Assembly (NCBI GenBank): GCA_018646675.1 | Contig: JABGUH010000028.1 | Location: 1 to 64,000, forward strand | DNA length: 64,000 bases | Direction of reading: 5' to 3' | Source: Bdellovibrionales bacterium | Lineage (GTDB): Bacteria; Bdellovibrionota; Bacteriovoracia; Bacteriovoracales; Bacteriovoracaceae | Shown: positions 54,127 to 62,426 of the stretch, in pieces | Layout of the letters: each line of letters starts with the position of its first letter | How positions within the stretch are numbered: position 1 is the first letter of the stretch | The notes under the pieces: model-generated | The model's input: the letters and a program-made list of their open reading frames with translations, nothing else | Told to the model about the DNA's origin: nothing | Database searches by the model: none | Position numbers and translations under genes: made by a program

Positions 54127-56152
54127 TTTTCTTTTTTCTCTGCTTTAACATTTTATGATAGTCGGTAAAAATTGTATCAAAGTTCTCTGATTTATGGCAA
54201 AGGGTTGTGCAGACGGATCGAATCGCACCGGTGTCAGTGCGAATGGATTTCTCTTGGCCAGCAAGGTCGTGTGGATCGTGGCAGGAAATACAAGAGAGAA
54301 TCCCGTTTTCAGTTTTGAAATCTTTGGGTAGGGCAAGATTAGCAGACCCATAGAGGACAAAAAGGTTCTTTCGGTGGTGAGCATCTTTTCTTTTCTTATG
54401 GCAAGAGAGACAGAGTGATTGTATGTGAACTCTGTTTTTGTGAGGTTTATGGCATTTCAAACAAACAACTTCAGAGTCTGGCCAAGCACTTTTGTCATAG
54501 TCAATGTTCTTAACGAGGTGTTTGGATAATCCAACCCTCTTTTGCCAATCCTCGTGACATCCTAGACAGGTTTGGTCAATATCCAGTTGATCGTGTCGTG
54601 CGAAGTGAGTTCTCTTTCTTGCGCCGTGAGTTGAATGGCAAGAGATGCATGTCACTTTGCTGCTATCAGGTGCAATCGGGTGGCCCTTGGGGATTTGACT
54701 TTTACGGTGGCAGCTAATGCAGAGAGGAACGACCTTGTTCTTTAAAAGTTTCTCTTCTGACTGATGCATCTGGTGGCACTGATTACATGAAACCACCTGT
54801 TTTGCCTTAACATCAAGATTTTCATTTTTAATATACATATGATTTCGCTCTTTCTCGGCCCTCTTTTGATGGCAAGAAGCACAGAGCTTGGTTAGAGAGA
54901 GTCGCAATTGAAAGGGTAGGTGGGCGACAGTAGAAATATCTCCTAATTGGCTGACGACCTCTCCTTTGCCCGTCGTATGGTGTGGGTTGTGACATGAAGA
55001 GCAGACTACCGTATTCCCCGGCCCTAGAGGGAGTTTGGTTTTCGCTTTCATCTCTACTCCAACCGGATGATGAGATCGTGATTTATTGTTGATAAATCGC
55101 GGTAAGTTGTATGTTGCCAATCCATCATGGCAGTTAAGGCAGCGAGTAGTGGGAAAAGAACTTTGAACACTCGCGTGACGAAACCAACTCTTTTTCAATA
55201 CAATTTTATTTTTGACTCTATTTGTCTGCGCTTTAACGTTTTGAATATTAAAGGAATAAATTTTGTTATCTAAAAAATCTGCAACATAGATGATATTACC
55301 ATCTCCTGAGATATCAATGGGGTAGCCAAACCTTTTAGACTTTGTATCAGAACCAAAACTTTGTTGATATTCACCACTTTTCGTGAAAATCGAGACCATT
55401 CCCAAACCGACGTCAGAGATGACTATAGGTAGGTTCTCAGTTGAGGCCAACCCTTTGGGGAAAAGAAGGTCTCCCTCATTAAATCCCCAGCGCTCCCATT
55501 TTGTAACTTTACTAGGGGTGGCTGTAACGATACTTGAGCGAACGGAGTCCAATAAAAGTAACTCTCCATCTGGTGATACTTGTCCACGAAAATAGATTCC
55601 TTTGCCGATTAAAAATTGATCCTGCCACTGACTATAAATATGTTTTTTTTCCTTGGGAATCACACGACTGATATTAGCGGATTTTTCAACCGGTACTATA
55701 CTCCAGTTTGTCAGGTCTTGACTCCTCGACACTTCATTACGAATCAGATAGCAGTAATCGAAGCCACAAAAAATATCCTTGATGAAATGTTTGCCTGGCA
55801 GTAAATAACGCTCTGTCTTAATGTTGTATGTATAAAGTGAAACTTGTGAATTCTGCTCGATAAAAGAGGCGATCAATAGTCTTTTCTTATCACATCCCAT
55901 TGCGGTTATTGGGCCATCGATGCCAATCTTGGCCAGAGGGATCACCTCTAAAATCGCTCCACTCTTAGGATTGAGTTTATATAGGCTGATATCCTCTACG
56001 CTGTAGACCCACAGCTTATCAGCACATGGTTCAATGATAGAGGGGGCCGGTATTTTAGTTTGGAAATTAACTTTTATCTGCTCTAGCTCACTTCCATAGA
56101 TCAAATTACAACCTAAGATTAATGCAAGGAGGATTTGAAAAGTAGGGTTCAT
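54110..56152 (-). CDS. exported beta-propeller/multiheme cytochrome fusion
   Basis: 680 aa with a signal peptide (about 1-20). Residues about 25-330 look like NHL/six-bladed propeller repeats (FPKGLASTENLPIVISD, FGYPIDISGDGNIIYVAD). Residues about 345-680 carry ten CXXCH motifs (for example CLNCH, CSSCH, CNQCH, CISCH, CLGCH, CLKCH) and one CX3CH (CTTLCH), in pairs typical of doubled-CXXCH cytochromes. It should be periplasmic or outer-surface and conduct electrons; the propeller may dock a partner. It follows a thioredoxin-like gene by 18 bp and precedes the 54-aa peptide and NapC-like genes. Confidence 0.82.
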   Translation of the reverse strand: MNPTFQILLALILGCNLIYGSELEQIKVNFQTKIPAPSIIEPCADKLWVYSVEDISLYKLNPKSGAILEVIPLAKIGIDGPITAMGCDKKRLLIASFIEQNSQVSLYTYNIKTERYLLPGKHFIKDIFCGFDYCYLIRNEVSRSQDLTNWSIVPVEKSANISRVIPKEKKHIYSQWQDQFLIGKGIYFRGQVSPDGELLLLDSVRSSIVTATPSKVTKWERWGFNEGDLLFPKGLASTENLPIVISDVGLGMVSIFTKSGEYQQSFGSDTKSKRFGYPIDISGDGNIIYVADFLDNKIYSFNIQNVKAQTNRVKNKIVLKKSWFRHASVQSSFPTTRCLNCHDGLATYNLPRFINNKSRSHHPVGVEMKAKTKLPLGPGNTVVCSSCHNPHHTTGKGEVVSQLGDISTVAHLPFQLRLSLTKLCASCHQKRAEKERNHMYIKNENLDVKAKQVVSCNQCHQMHQSEEKLLKNKVVPLCISCHRKSQIPKGHPIAPDSSKVTCISCHSTHGARKRTHFARHDQLDIDQTCLGCHEDWQKRVGLSKHLVKNIDYDKSAWPDSEVVCLKCHKPHKNRVHIQSLCLSCHKKRKDAHHRKNLFVLYGSANLALPKDFKTENGILSCISCHDPHDLAGQEKSIRTDTGAIRSVCTTLCHKSENFDTIFTDYHKMLKQRKKKNAKSR

Positions 56153-56170
56153 CTGCGATCAACCAGTATC

Positions 56171-56725
56171 TTATAAGTGACTAACAAATTCATTCATATA
56201 GGAAGGTTTTATCCACTCTTGGGGGCCAGTATATTTTTTTACTAAGTTTAAATTGCTATCAAAAAGATAGGTCTCTGGCACCTTGGCTGTTCCAAATATC
56301 GGCATCGACTTAGTACTGTTATCAAGAGCAATCATAACATTATTTGGAATTGTGATTTTGTGTTTAGTGAAAAATTTCTTAATCTTTGCAACTTTATCAT
56401 TTACTGCCAACAGGATAAATTTAACTCCCTTGTGTTTTAACTTGGCGGCAAAGGCAATGAAAGTGGGGAGTTCTGCTTCACAGGGAGCACACCATGTCCC
56501 CCAGAAATGGACGACTAATCCCGGGTATTTTTTACTCTGCAGGAGTTCAGTGCTAATTTTTTCATTTTTAAATACATCAACGGCGTTAAATGATGGTAAT
56601 CGCTCTAAAATATACTCTTTGGTAGGGGTTTCCAAGTATGAAAGATGTTGTTTTTGATAAAAACTATATAGAAGAGTCAAGGATATAATTGTGACTAGGA
56701 TGCATAAATTTATCAGCGGCTTCAA
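56171..56725 (-). CDS. TlpA/ResA-like membrane-anchored thioredoxin
   Basis: 184 aa from the TTG at 56725: GGAGG lies five bases upstream, whereas a TTG 12 bp earlier would sit on the ribosome-binding site itself. An N-terminal TM anchor (about 3-20) precedes a thioredoxin fold with active site WCAPC in HFWGTWCAPCEAELP (about 82-86) and the cis-Pro region KVPETYLFD. Proteins of this type (ResA, CcmG, TlpA) reduce the CXXCH cysteines of apocytochromes before heme is attached. Being first in an operon of multiheme cytochromes supports that role. Confidence 0.88.
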   Translation of the reverse strand: MKPLINLCILVTIISLTLLYSFYQKQHLSYLETPTKEYILERLPSFNAVDVFKNEKISTELLQSKKYPGLVVHFWGTWCAPCEAELPTFIAFAAKLKHKGVKFILLAVNDKVAKIKKFFTKHKITIPNNVMIALDNSTKSMPIFGTAKVPETYLFDSNLNLVKKYTGPQEWIKPSYMNEFVSHL

Positions 56726-56737
56726 TTTTTCCTCCAA

Positions 56738-57277
56738 TCAAATTGATAAATAAATCCCAACATTGTCCACCCTAATACTTGGGGGTAGCACATGACTTTC
56801 TTATCCCATGCCGGGGAAAATTGTTGATCAGAATTTTGCTCTGTATATAAAACCTGCAGTTACAATACAAGTAAATTTACCTAGTATCAATTTGTAATTC
56901 AAAGGTAGTTGCAAAGCTTTTAAACGTAGGACAACTGTTTAAAACCTACTGCTTGCTGCGCCGCGCTGGGGGCGGTTTTGTGCACAGAATTGCGCTTTGC
57001 GATTGATTTAGTGGTTGAGATTCATGCCTTAATATTGCGGTGTGATTGAAATCATACCACTATTTTATCGGAGTTATTTGTGGCCAATTTATCAGATAAT
57101 TTTCTTGTCTTGATATAATTTAAAATGGTAAGAGATGTGTTACAAGTGGTGGTAATTTAACAGTTTATATCTATCTGAGAAGTGTGTTTTTTATAACACT
57201 TGATTTGAACATCGCTCTAGTTCTCAAGGTAGTAATATCAAGCTATATCTAGTTTACCAAGACACCCATAGAGAACG
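56738..57277. other. 540-bp divergent promoter region of the two cytochrome operons
   Basis: No gene is seen. It contains an FNR/CRP-type palindrome at 57042-57055, the phrase CACTATTTTATCGGAG at 57058-57073 (nearly the same as 12335-12350 before cytochrome c'), and a GC-rich block at about 56955-56976 with AAAACC/GGTTTT ends (56941 and 56973) that may form a hairpin. Confidence 0.45.
57042..57055. promoter_or_regulatory. candidate FNR/CRP-family site GTGAT-TGAA-ATCAT
   Basis: A TGAT-N4-ATCA palindrome, matching the FNR consensus TTGAT-N4-ATCAA at eight of ten fixed positions. It is in the divergent promoter between the minus-strand and plus-strand cytochrome operons. It would suit oxygen- or NO-controlled expression; no such regulator gene is in the window. 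Confidence 0.45.
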
Positions 57278-58399
57278 ATGATGAGCAAGCTGATCACCCT
57301 ACTATTAACACTATCTACTCTTTTACTGGTCAGTAGAGTACAGGCAAAACCTGAGTTAAGTAGCAAATATCAAAGACTAAAGAAGCTAACCTGTATTACC
57401 AGTAAATGTCATCAGGATCTAAGTACAAAAAAATTTTTACATGGGCCGGTAAAATCCCAAAGTGGATGTATGATCTGCCATTTTCCAGATAAAAATTCCA
57501 TTCCCACCAAAGAGCGCCACATTGAGTATTTACCAATTAATAGCCGGGCCAGTCACAACGCCTGTCTTGTTTGTCATGAAGGGTTTATAGACCTCGTTAA
57601 GCGAGTACCTCATATTCATGCTAAGGGACTGAAGAGATCATGTCTAGATTGTCATGATCCTCATCAATCTAATGATAAGATGTTTCTGCGTGATGAAATT
57701 ATCCAAGATGGATGTTTACACTGCCATCAAAAAGCACCTAGTGACAAAAATAGATTATTACAACACCATGGTAACTGGCAGACAAGTAAGGAGTGTAACA
57801 AGTGCCACTTTACCCATGCTTCTGGGCATCCAAAATTAATGAAAAAGAGTGCCCAACAGCTCTGTTTTGACTGTCATTCTCGTCAACTGGAGTCCACTCA
57901 AGGGCGTATCATTCCTAATATATTTAAGGAGCTGCAAAAACCCTATGTTCATAAACCTGTTAAGGAGAAAAAGTGTCTGGAGTGCCACTACTCACATCAA
58001 AAAACAGGTAACTACCTATTAAACCGCCCCTACGCTCGGACCCCATATACTCCAGTAGATAGAGACAATGGCCTCTGTTTTAAGTGCCATAAGAGAGAGG
58101 ATTTTCTCTCTCCAGTCGTCAGTGAAAATGTAACGAAATTTCGAAATGGGAGGAATAACCTACATTTTTTACATCTGTTTAATGACAAAAAATATAAGAG
58201 ATCATGTCGTTTATGCCACAACGTCCATGCTGGCACAGATCCTTTTTTACTGACCAGAAATTTTAAACGTGAGGATGGGATTACTCTTCCCATCATTTTC
58301 AAACAAAACAAACGAGGTGGAAGTTGTGCTACTGCATGCCATTCAAGTAGAGATTATGACCGGATAGATCCAGTCCTTGACCCAAAGAGGAGACAATGA
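57278..58399 (+). CDS. periplasmic multiheme cytochrome (MtrA-like role)
   Basis: A signal peptide (about 1-24) precedes a 350-aa domain with nine CXXCH sites: CMICH, CLVCH, CLDCH, CLHCH, CNKCH, CFDCH, CLECH, CFKCH and CRLCH. There is one CX4CH at the start (CITSKCH) and one CX3CH at the end (CATACH). Paired CH-x-x-H patterns such as CLDCHDPH and CNKCHFTH are typical of doubled-CXXCH proteins. Its gene overlaps the start of a beta-barrel gene by four bases, as in porin-cytochrome conduits where a multiheme protein plugs the barrel. It should carry electrons from the periplasm into the outer membrane. Start signal is weak. Confidence 0.82.
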   Translation: MMSKLITLLLTLSTLLLVSRVQAKPELSSKYQRLKKLTCITSKCHQDLSTKKFLHGPVKSQSGCMICHFPDKNSIPTKERHIEYLPINSRASHNACLVCHEGFIDLVKRVPHIHAKGLKRSCLDCHDPHQSNDKMFLRDEIIQDGCLHCHQKAPSDKNRLLQHHGNWQTSKECNKCHFTHASGHPKLMKKSAQQLCFDCHSRQLESTQGRIIPNIFKELQKPYVHKPVKEKKCLECHYSHQKTGNYLLNRPYARTPYTPVDRDNGLCFKCHKREDFLSPVVSENVTKFRNGRNNLHFLHLFNDKKYKRSCRLCHNVHAGTDPFLLTRNFKREDGITLPIIFKQNKRGGSCATACHSSRDYDRIDPVLDPKRRQ

Positions 58400-59673
58400 T
58401 TCTTCGCGGCGGTTCAATTTTTTTGATGAAACTGGTGTTCTATGCGCTCGCTGTGAGTTCCTTCATCGCTAGCTCATCTTCCTCTGCCCAAGGTCTGTTG
58501 AGAATTGAGTCAGAGACTCTCTCCTCTGGACGTAATGATGAACAGCTAAAATTTGAACTACCTTCTTATCAGTTTTTCAATGCTAGCTATGTTACTGAAC
58601 AGATGCAAACTCAGATCAACTCAAGCTTTGCTGTTTTTGCTGATCCGATAAAACATCAGGATGATTTTAATGTCCATCTACTTGATGTCACCTTTTCCCC
58701 TTTGGAGAATCTAAAAGTTACTCTTGGACGTTCTCTTAACTCTTATAAGGTGAAGCGATTCACCTCCAGTGATATGCTGCAGTTGGAGTTAGAGACTTAT
58801 GAGAAACGCTGGAAATGGGGAGCAATTTTTGGTGTGGAAAAAGATTACGCTACGACCGAGGTTAGGGACTCTCACAATATTCGGGGCATCTATTCAAACT
58901 ATCTAACCTCTAGCATGTTTCCCCTCTTTGTATCAGCAAAATTTTTTCAACGGGAAGATCGATTAACAGCACATAATGATCCTATTATTGACTATTTCAA
59001 TATGGGTTTTTATCAATCATTTCAGGGGACCACTGCACCAGAGATAATGGGTGAGGTAGAATCTAATCTCACTACATCACACCTAGATAGAGCAACTGTT
59101 GGAGTAGATATCCATCCTGACTATAACTCATTACTGCACTTTGAAGCGCTAATGTATGACGTCCAATTTGATCAAAGAGAGGTCGACCAACCTATCTTTA
59201 CGATCTTTTCTCAAGGGAAGTTATACGAACTCTTAGTCAGAGGAGAGTATCGCATAAACCCCTATTGGAGTGCCGGGGTGATCATCGCCTATGATCGTTA
59301 CCCTTTGCAAATAGATGATCACACCAATGGCTTTCGGGCTGGAGGTGAAATTCACTATCGTGATGCTGAACTGAGTTGGGACAATGAACTCTATTACATT
59401 TACAGCTATGGGGGAGAAGTGCTTGGTAATCGCTCCCTAGTTACCTATAACCTTTCTGCCCGTACTTCGGCTGAGGCTTCCATTGATCTCTCCTATTATC
59501 AGAAAGTGACTTCGGCTAAGCGAACTGCATTTAACTCTCAGTTAGGGATAAAGAAGCGGCTTAACGATCAGTTTAATCTAGACTTGTTCGCAGAATTTAA
59601 TAATAACAATATCATTATCTACGATTTTAGGGTTTTGGTAAAATTAACCTATCTACTTTGGACAGAGTTATGA
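58396..59673 (+). CDS. outer-membrane beta-barrel of the cytochrome conduit
   Basis: The ATG overlaps the previous stop (ATGA) and follows GAGGAG. After a signal peptide (about 1-35, ending SSAQG) the 390-aa mature chain is made of alternating aromatic/polar strands, with several 10-residue amphipathic stretches, no cysteine and a C-terminal strand (DFRVLVKLTYLLWTEL) compatible with a beta-barrel. It lacks a recognised porin signature, so the assignment rests on pattern and context: it lies between two multiheme genes, as MtrB-type or other porin-cytochrome barrels do. Strand number is not determined; around 18-20 is a guess. Confidence 0.7.
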   Translation: MILRGGSIFLMKLVFYALAVSSFIASSSSSAQGLLRIESETLSSGRNDEQLKFELPSYQFFNASYVTEQMQTQINSSFAVFADPIKHQDDFNVHLLDVTFSPLENLKVTLGRSLNSYKVKRFTSSDMLQLELETYEKRWKWGAIFGVEKDYATTEVRDSHNIRGIYSNYLTSSMFPLFVSAKFFQREDRLTAHNDPIIDYFNMGFYQSFQGTTAPEIMGEVESNLTTSHLDRATVGVDIHPDYNSLLHFEALMYDVQFDQREVDQPIFTIFSQGKLYELLVRGEYRINPYWSAGVIIAYDRYPLQIDDHTNGFRAGGEIHYRDAELSWDNELYYIYSYGGEVLGNRSLVTYNLSARTSAEASIDLSYYQKVTSAKRTAFNSQLGIKKRLNDQFNLDLFAEFNNNNIIIYDFRVLVKLTYLLWTEL

Positions 59674-60266
59674 GTAATAAGCAATTTTTGTCCATTCTCC
59701 CTGCTCTCGTACTCTATCTCTACGTCTTCCCTCTTGTCGCCGGCAACATTATGGACTCCTTTGATCATACTCTTCACGACAAAAAGGTCTTCTCCCCAAC
59801 GAAATTTTCCTGCTCCAAGTGCCATAATTTTTCAATTGATCCAATTACCAAAGTTGCTACTAATTTTGACGGTTTAAAAGATCAGATGTTCGTTAAGAAA
59901 GTTAAAGATGTTTGTCACCAGTGCCATAGCGGTGCACAAATTGAGAATAACAGTGCTCCTAAAACCTGTTTCTCTTGCCACCGCAGCATTAAGAATATGA
60001 AGGCGATTGAGCCCATCAATCATCAAAGTTTAAGCTGGAAGCGCGGTCATGCTCTTAAGGCCAGAGTCAATACTCAAGCCTGCTTGCGGTGTCATACCGT
60101 CTCAAAGTGTGTAAAGTGTCATGTTAGACGTGATGATTTGGAGATGAATAACCACAGCCGAAACTATCGGTATTTTCACTCGGTTGAAGCCCGCCTGGCC
60201 CCACAACGCTGTGATAAATGTCATCAGCGACGTTATTGCGTCCAGTGCCATTTAGGGAGAAGATAG
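59670..60266 (+). CDS. exported heptaheme cytochrome
   Basis: The start is the ATG at 59670, which overlaps the barrel stop (ATGA); an upstream TTG would add four residues. After a signal peptide (about 1-24) come seven CXXCH motifs: CSKCH, CHQCH, CFSCH, CLRCH, CVKCH, CDKCH and CVQCH. CLRCHTVSKCVKCH shows two hemes packed close together. Histidines such as in HSRNYRYFHS could serve as distal ligands. The size and heme density resemble small c7/class III-type carriers. It probably works with the barrel, on the periplasmic or outer side. Confidence 0.82.
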   Translation: MSNKQFLSILPALVLYLYVFPLVAGNIMDSFDHTLHDKKVFSPTKFSCSKCHNFSIDPITKVATNFDGLKDQMFVKKVKDVCHQCHSGAQIENNSAPKTCFSCHRSIKNMKAIEPINHQSLSWKRGHALKARVNTQACLRCHTVSKCVKCHVRRDDLEMNNHSRNYRYFHSVEARLAPQRCDKCHQRRYCVQCHLGRR

Positions 60267-60571
60267 TGATCAAGCTAATTATGCTACTGGCCTTAATGAA
60301 TTTCTTATTTCTATCTTGTGGTAAAAGAACAATTGAGGACTATGGAGATCTTAATAGTTCCCCTGCAGGTATTAGTATTGAGGGTCAGGAGGAACATCGA
60401 GGGGGCCATGGACGTACCGAGTGTCTCGTCTGTCACAACGCGGCTCTCAATATTCATCGAACCGCGATCTCCATAGTGGACTATCGGCAAATTTTAGAAC
60501 TGGTTGATGATGATGATCGGGCTTATGAGGTCTGCATCGATTGCCATGGGACTAATGGGACGGGAAATTAA
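60266..60571 (+). CDS. diheme lipoprotein
   Basis: I choose the GTG at 60266, which overlaps the previous stop (TAGTG) by one base and follows AGGGAGA. The N-terminus has a hydrophobic core and the lipobox LFLSC (Cys about 18), then a short mature part with two heme sites, CLVCH and CIDCH. At about 100 aa it is very small for a diheme protein. Lipid anchoring in the outer membrane would make it the outermost or a tethering member of the conduit; this is inference. It is the last gene before a 229-bp gap and resB. Confidence 0.75.
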   Translation: MIKLIMLLALMNFLFLSCGKRTIEDYGDLNSSPAGISIEGQEEHRGGHGRTECLVCHNAALNIHRTAISIVDYRQILELVDDDDRAYEVCIDCHGTNGTGN

Positions 60572-60800
60572 GAAACTGTTCAATCTTGCTGTACTAAGTC
60601 CTTGAAATTTAGTATGGAAAATGAGTGAAAGTTAGATTGTTTTCGGTTCATTTTTTTCTTATTGGCAAATGAAATGACAAGGTATACAGATGTTTCACAT
60701 ATGAGGCAGTAATTTGTGCCATGCCTCATAGAAAGTATTATGTGTAGTTTGCCCAAGTCGAACTAAACGTAGGTGTTACAATTATAATGAGAAGCATGAG

Positions 60801-62426
60801 ATGATCAACTCAACAAAATGGAAGGATGCCGAACGTTTTATTGGTGGGCTCAAGTTTGCCGTTATTCTAATTGCCCTATTTACTATATCCATGATCGTTG
60901 GAACCTTTGTGGAGAGCTACTTTGGTACTGATTTTGCGAACCGTCTAATCTATAAGTCACCTTTGTTTATGCTATTGCAGTTTTTGCTCTTTCTCAGTAT
61001 TTTGATGGCCACTCTACTTCGTTTGCCTCCTAAAAAACGACTTTGGGGATTCTATGTAATTCATGGAGGATTGCTATTGATTGGGTGTGGGGCATTTATT
61101 ACCTACGTAAGTGGAATTGATGGCCATGTAACTCTCCTTCCCAAGGAGCCAACCAGAACGATTGAGTTATCAGAAGATATTGTTCATGTTAAGTTCCATA
61201 AAACGGATAAAATTCTAACCCTCCCCCTACCATATAGTGCATTTCCCAAAATTATTGATCATAGCTTAAGTGAGATACAAGTAGAAAAATACTTACCTTT
61301 TAGTGAATATCAAGTTACGTGGCTTAAATCTACTAGCAAAATTTCCAAGCTCTCCGCCTTTTATACTATATTCACAGATTCAATGAGTGAAGAGATAAAG
61401 CTATCGCTGCACCCTGACTCTGAAAAAATTGAATCTGGCCTTAGGGTGGGACCGTTAAAAGTTTATCTTTTTCCTAAACCGCTTCTGAACTGTCTTACCA
61501 GCCAGAATAAGTCAAAACTGATCATCTGGAATATTCAAAGTGATGAGTGTTACCATCCAGAATCCAAAGGGCTGGAAGTCACTCAGAGTGGAGGACATCT
61601 AAATATTCTTAAAGTTCCTCATGAGGGTGCAACCTACTACTTTGTTCCAGACAAATCGCCTTTCCCGCTAAATGAACAGTTTCAATTCTATGCACAAGCA
61701 CCGTTGCGAGTTATTAGTAAAGATAGCTTTGATGCCAGAACAGCACTTTATCTATTTGGTGATCAGGTCTCTTATATTGATAAAATGAGCAAACAGTGGG
61801 TGGTTAAAAGCTTTAAAGATAACCCTCAGGGAATCCCTCTACCTTGGATGAAACTAAAAATAGAGTTAAACCGCCATTCAAAAACAGAATATCCAACTTT
61901 ATTACCCAAATACACTCTACCGAAGCAAAAAAATGGCAAGCTGGTCTATGGGGGCGAAAAAAGTCTCTCTATTTTGTATATGGGCAAAAGACACTGGGCC
62001 TCATCAAGCAACCCTCTCACTTTAAATAGCGGTAAAAATAGAATTGTCGTTAGTATTGATAGAAAAAAGCTGACTCTGCCATTTGCGTTGACTCTGGATC
62101 GTTTCAAGATGGATACCAGTCCAGGTACAGAGATGCCTTCCAGCTATGAAAGCTACGTCTATCTATTAAATGGCAAAGGTGTTACTCAACATCATGTCTT
62201 TATGAACAACCCGTTAAAAACCCAGGACTTTACATTCTACCAATCATCTTATTTTCCCTACCAACAGGGGGGATATGCATCAGTCTTTAGTGCGAATATT
62301 GATCCAGGAAGAATTTTTAAATATCTCGGTTCACTACTGTTAGTTTTGGGCGCTATCTGGCACTATCTATTAAATAGAAATCGCAAGGTACTGCGCCCTG
62401 CAAATTCTGCAAAGGTTCTCTCATGA
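60801..62426 (+). CDS. resB: ResB/Ccs1-like cytochrome c biogenesis protein
   Basis: 541 aa. TM helices near the start (about 15-38, 55-72 and 78-100: LKFAVILIALFTISMIVGTF and YVIHGGLLLIGCGAFITY) are followed by a large periplasmic domain of about 400 aa and a final TM helix (about 510-528). This is the System II (Ccs) partner that delivers or holds reduced apocytochrome. Conserved His in YVIHGG and the late FYQSSYFP-type segment fit the family. Its TGA overlaps the ATG of ccsA by four bases. Placement directly after the cytochrome operon indicates dedicated maturation. Confidence 0.88.
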   Translation: MINSTKWKDAERFIGGLKFAVILIALFTISMIVGTFVESYFGTDFANRLIYKSPLFMLLQFLLFLSILMATLLRLPPKKRLWGFYVIHGGLLLIGCGAFITYVSGIDGHVTLLPKEPTRTIELSEDIVHVKFHKTDKILTLPLPYSAFPKIIDHSLSEIQVEKYLPFSEYQVTWLKSTSKISKLSAFYTIFTDSMSEEIKLSLHPDSEKIESGLRVGPLKVYLFPKPLLNCLTSQNKSKLIIWNIQSDECYHPESKGLEVTQSGGHLNILKVPHEGATYYFVPDKSPFPLNEQFQFYAQAPLRVISKDSFDARTALYLFGDQVSYIDKMSKQWVVKSFKDNPQGIPLPWMKLKIELNRHSKTEYPTLLPKYTLPKQKNGKLVYGGEKSLSILYMGKRHWASSSNPLTLNSGKNRIVVSIDRKKLTLPFALTLDRFKMDTSPGTEMPSSYESYVYLLNGKGVTQHHVFMNNPLKTQDFTFYQSSYFPYQQGGYASVFSANIDPGRIFKYLGSLLLVLGAIWHYLLNRNRKVLRPANSAKVLS

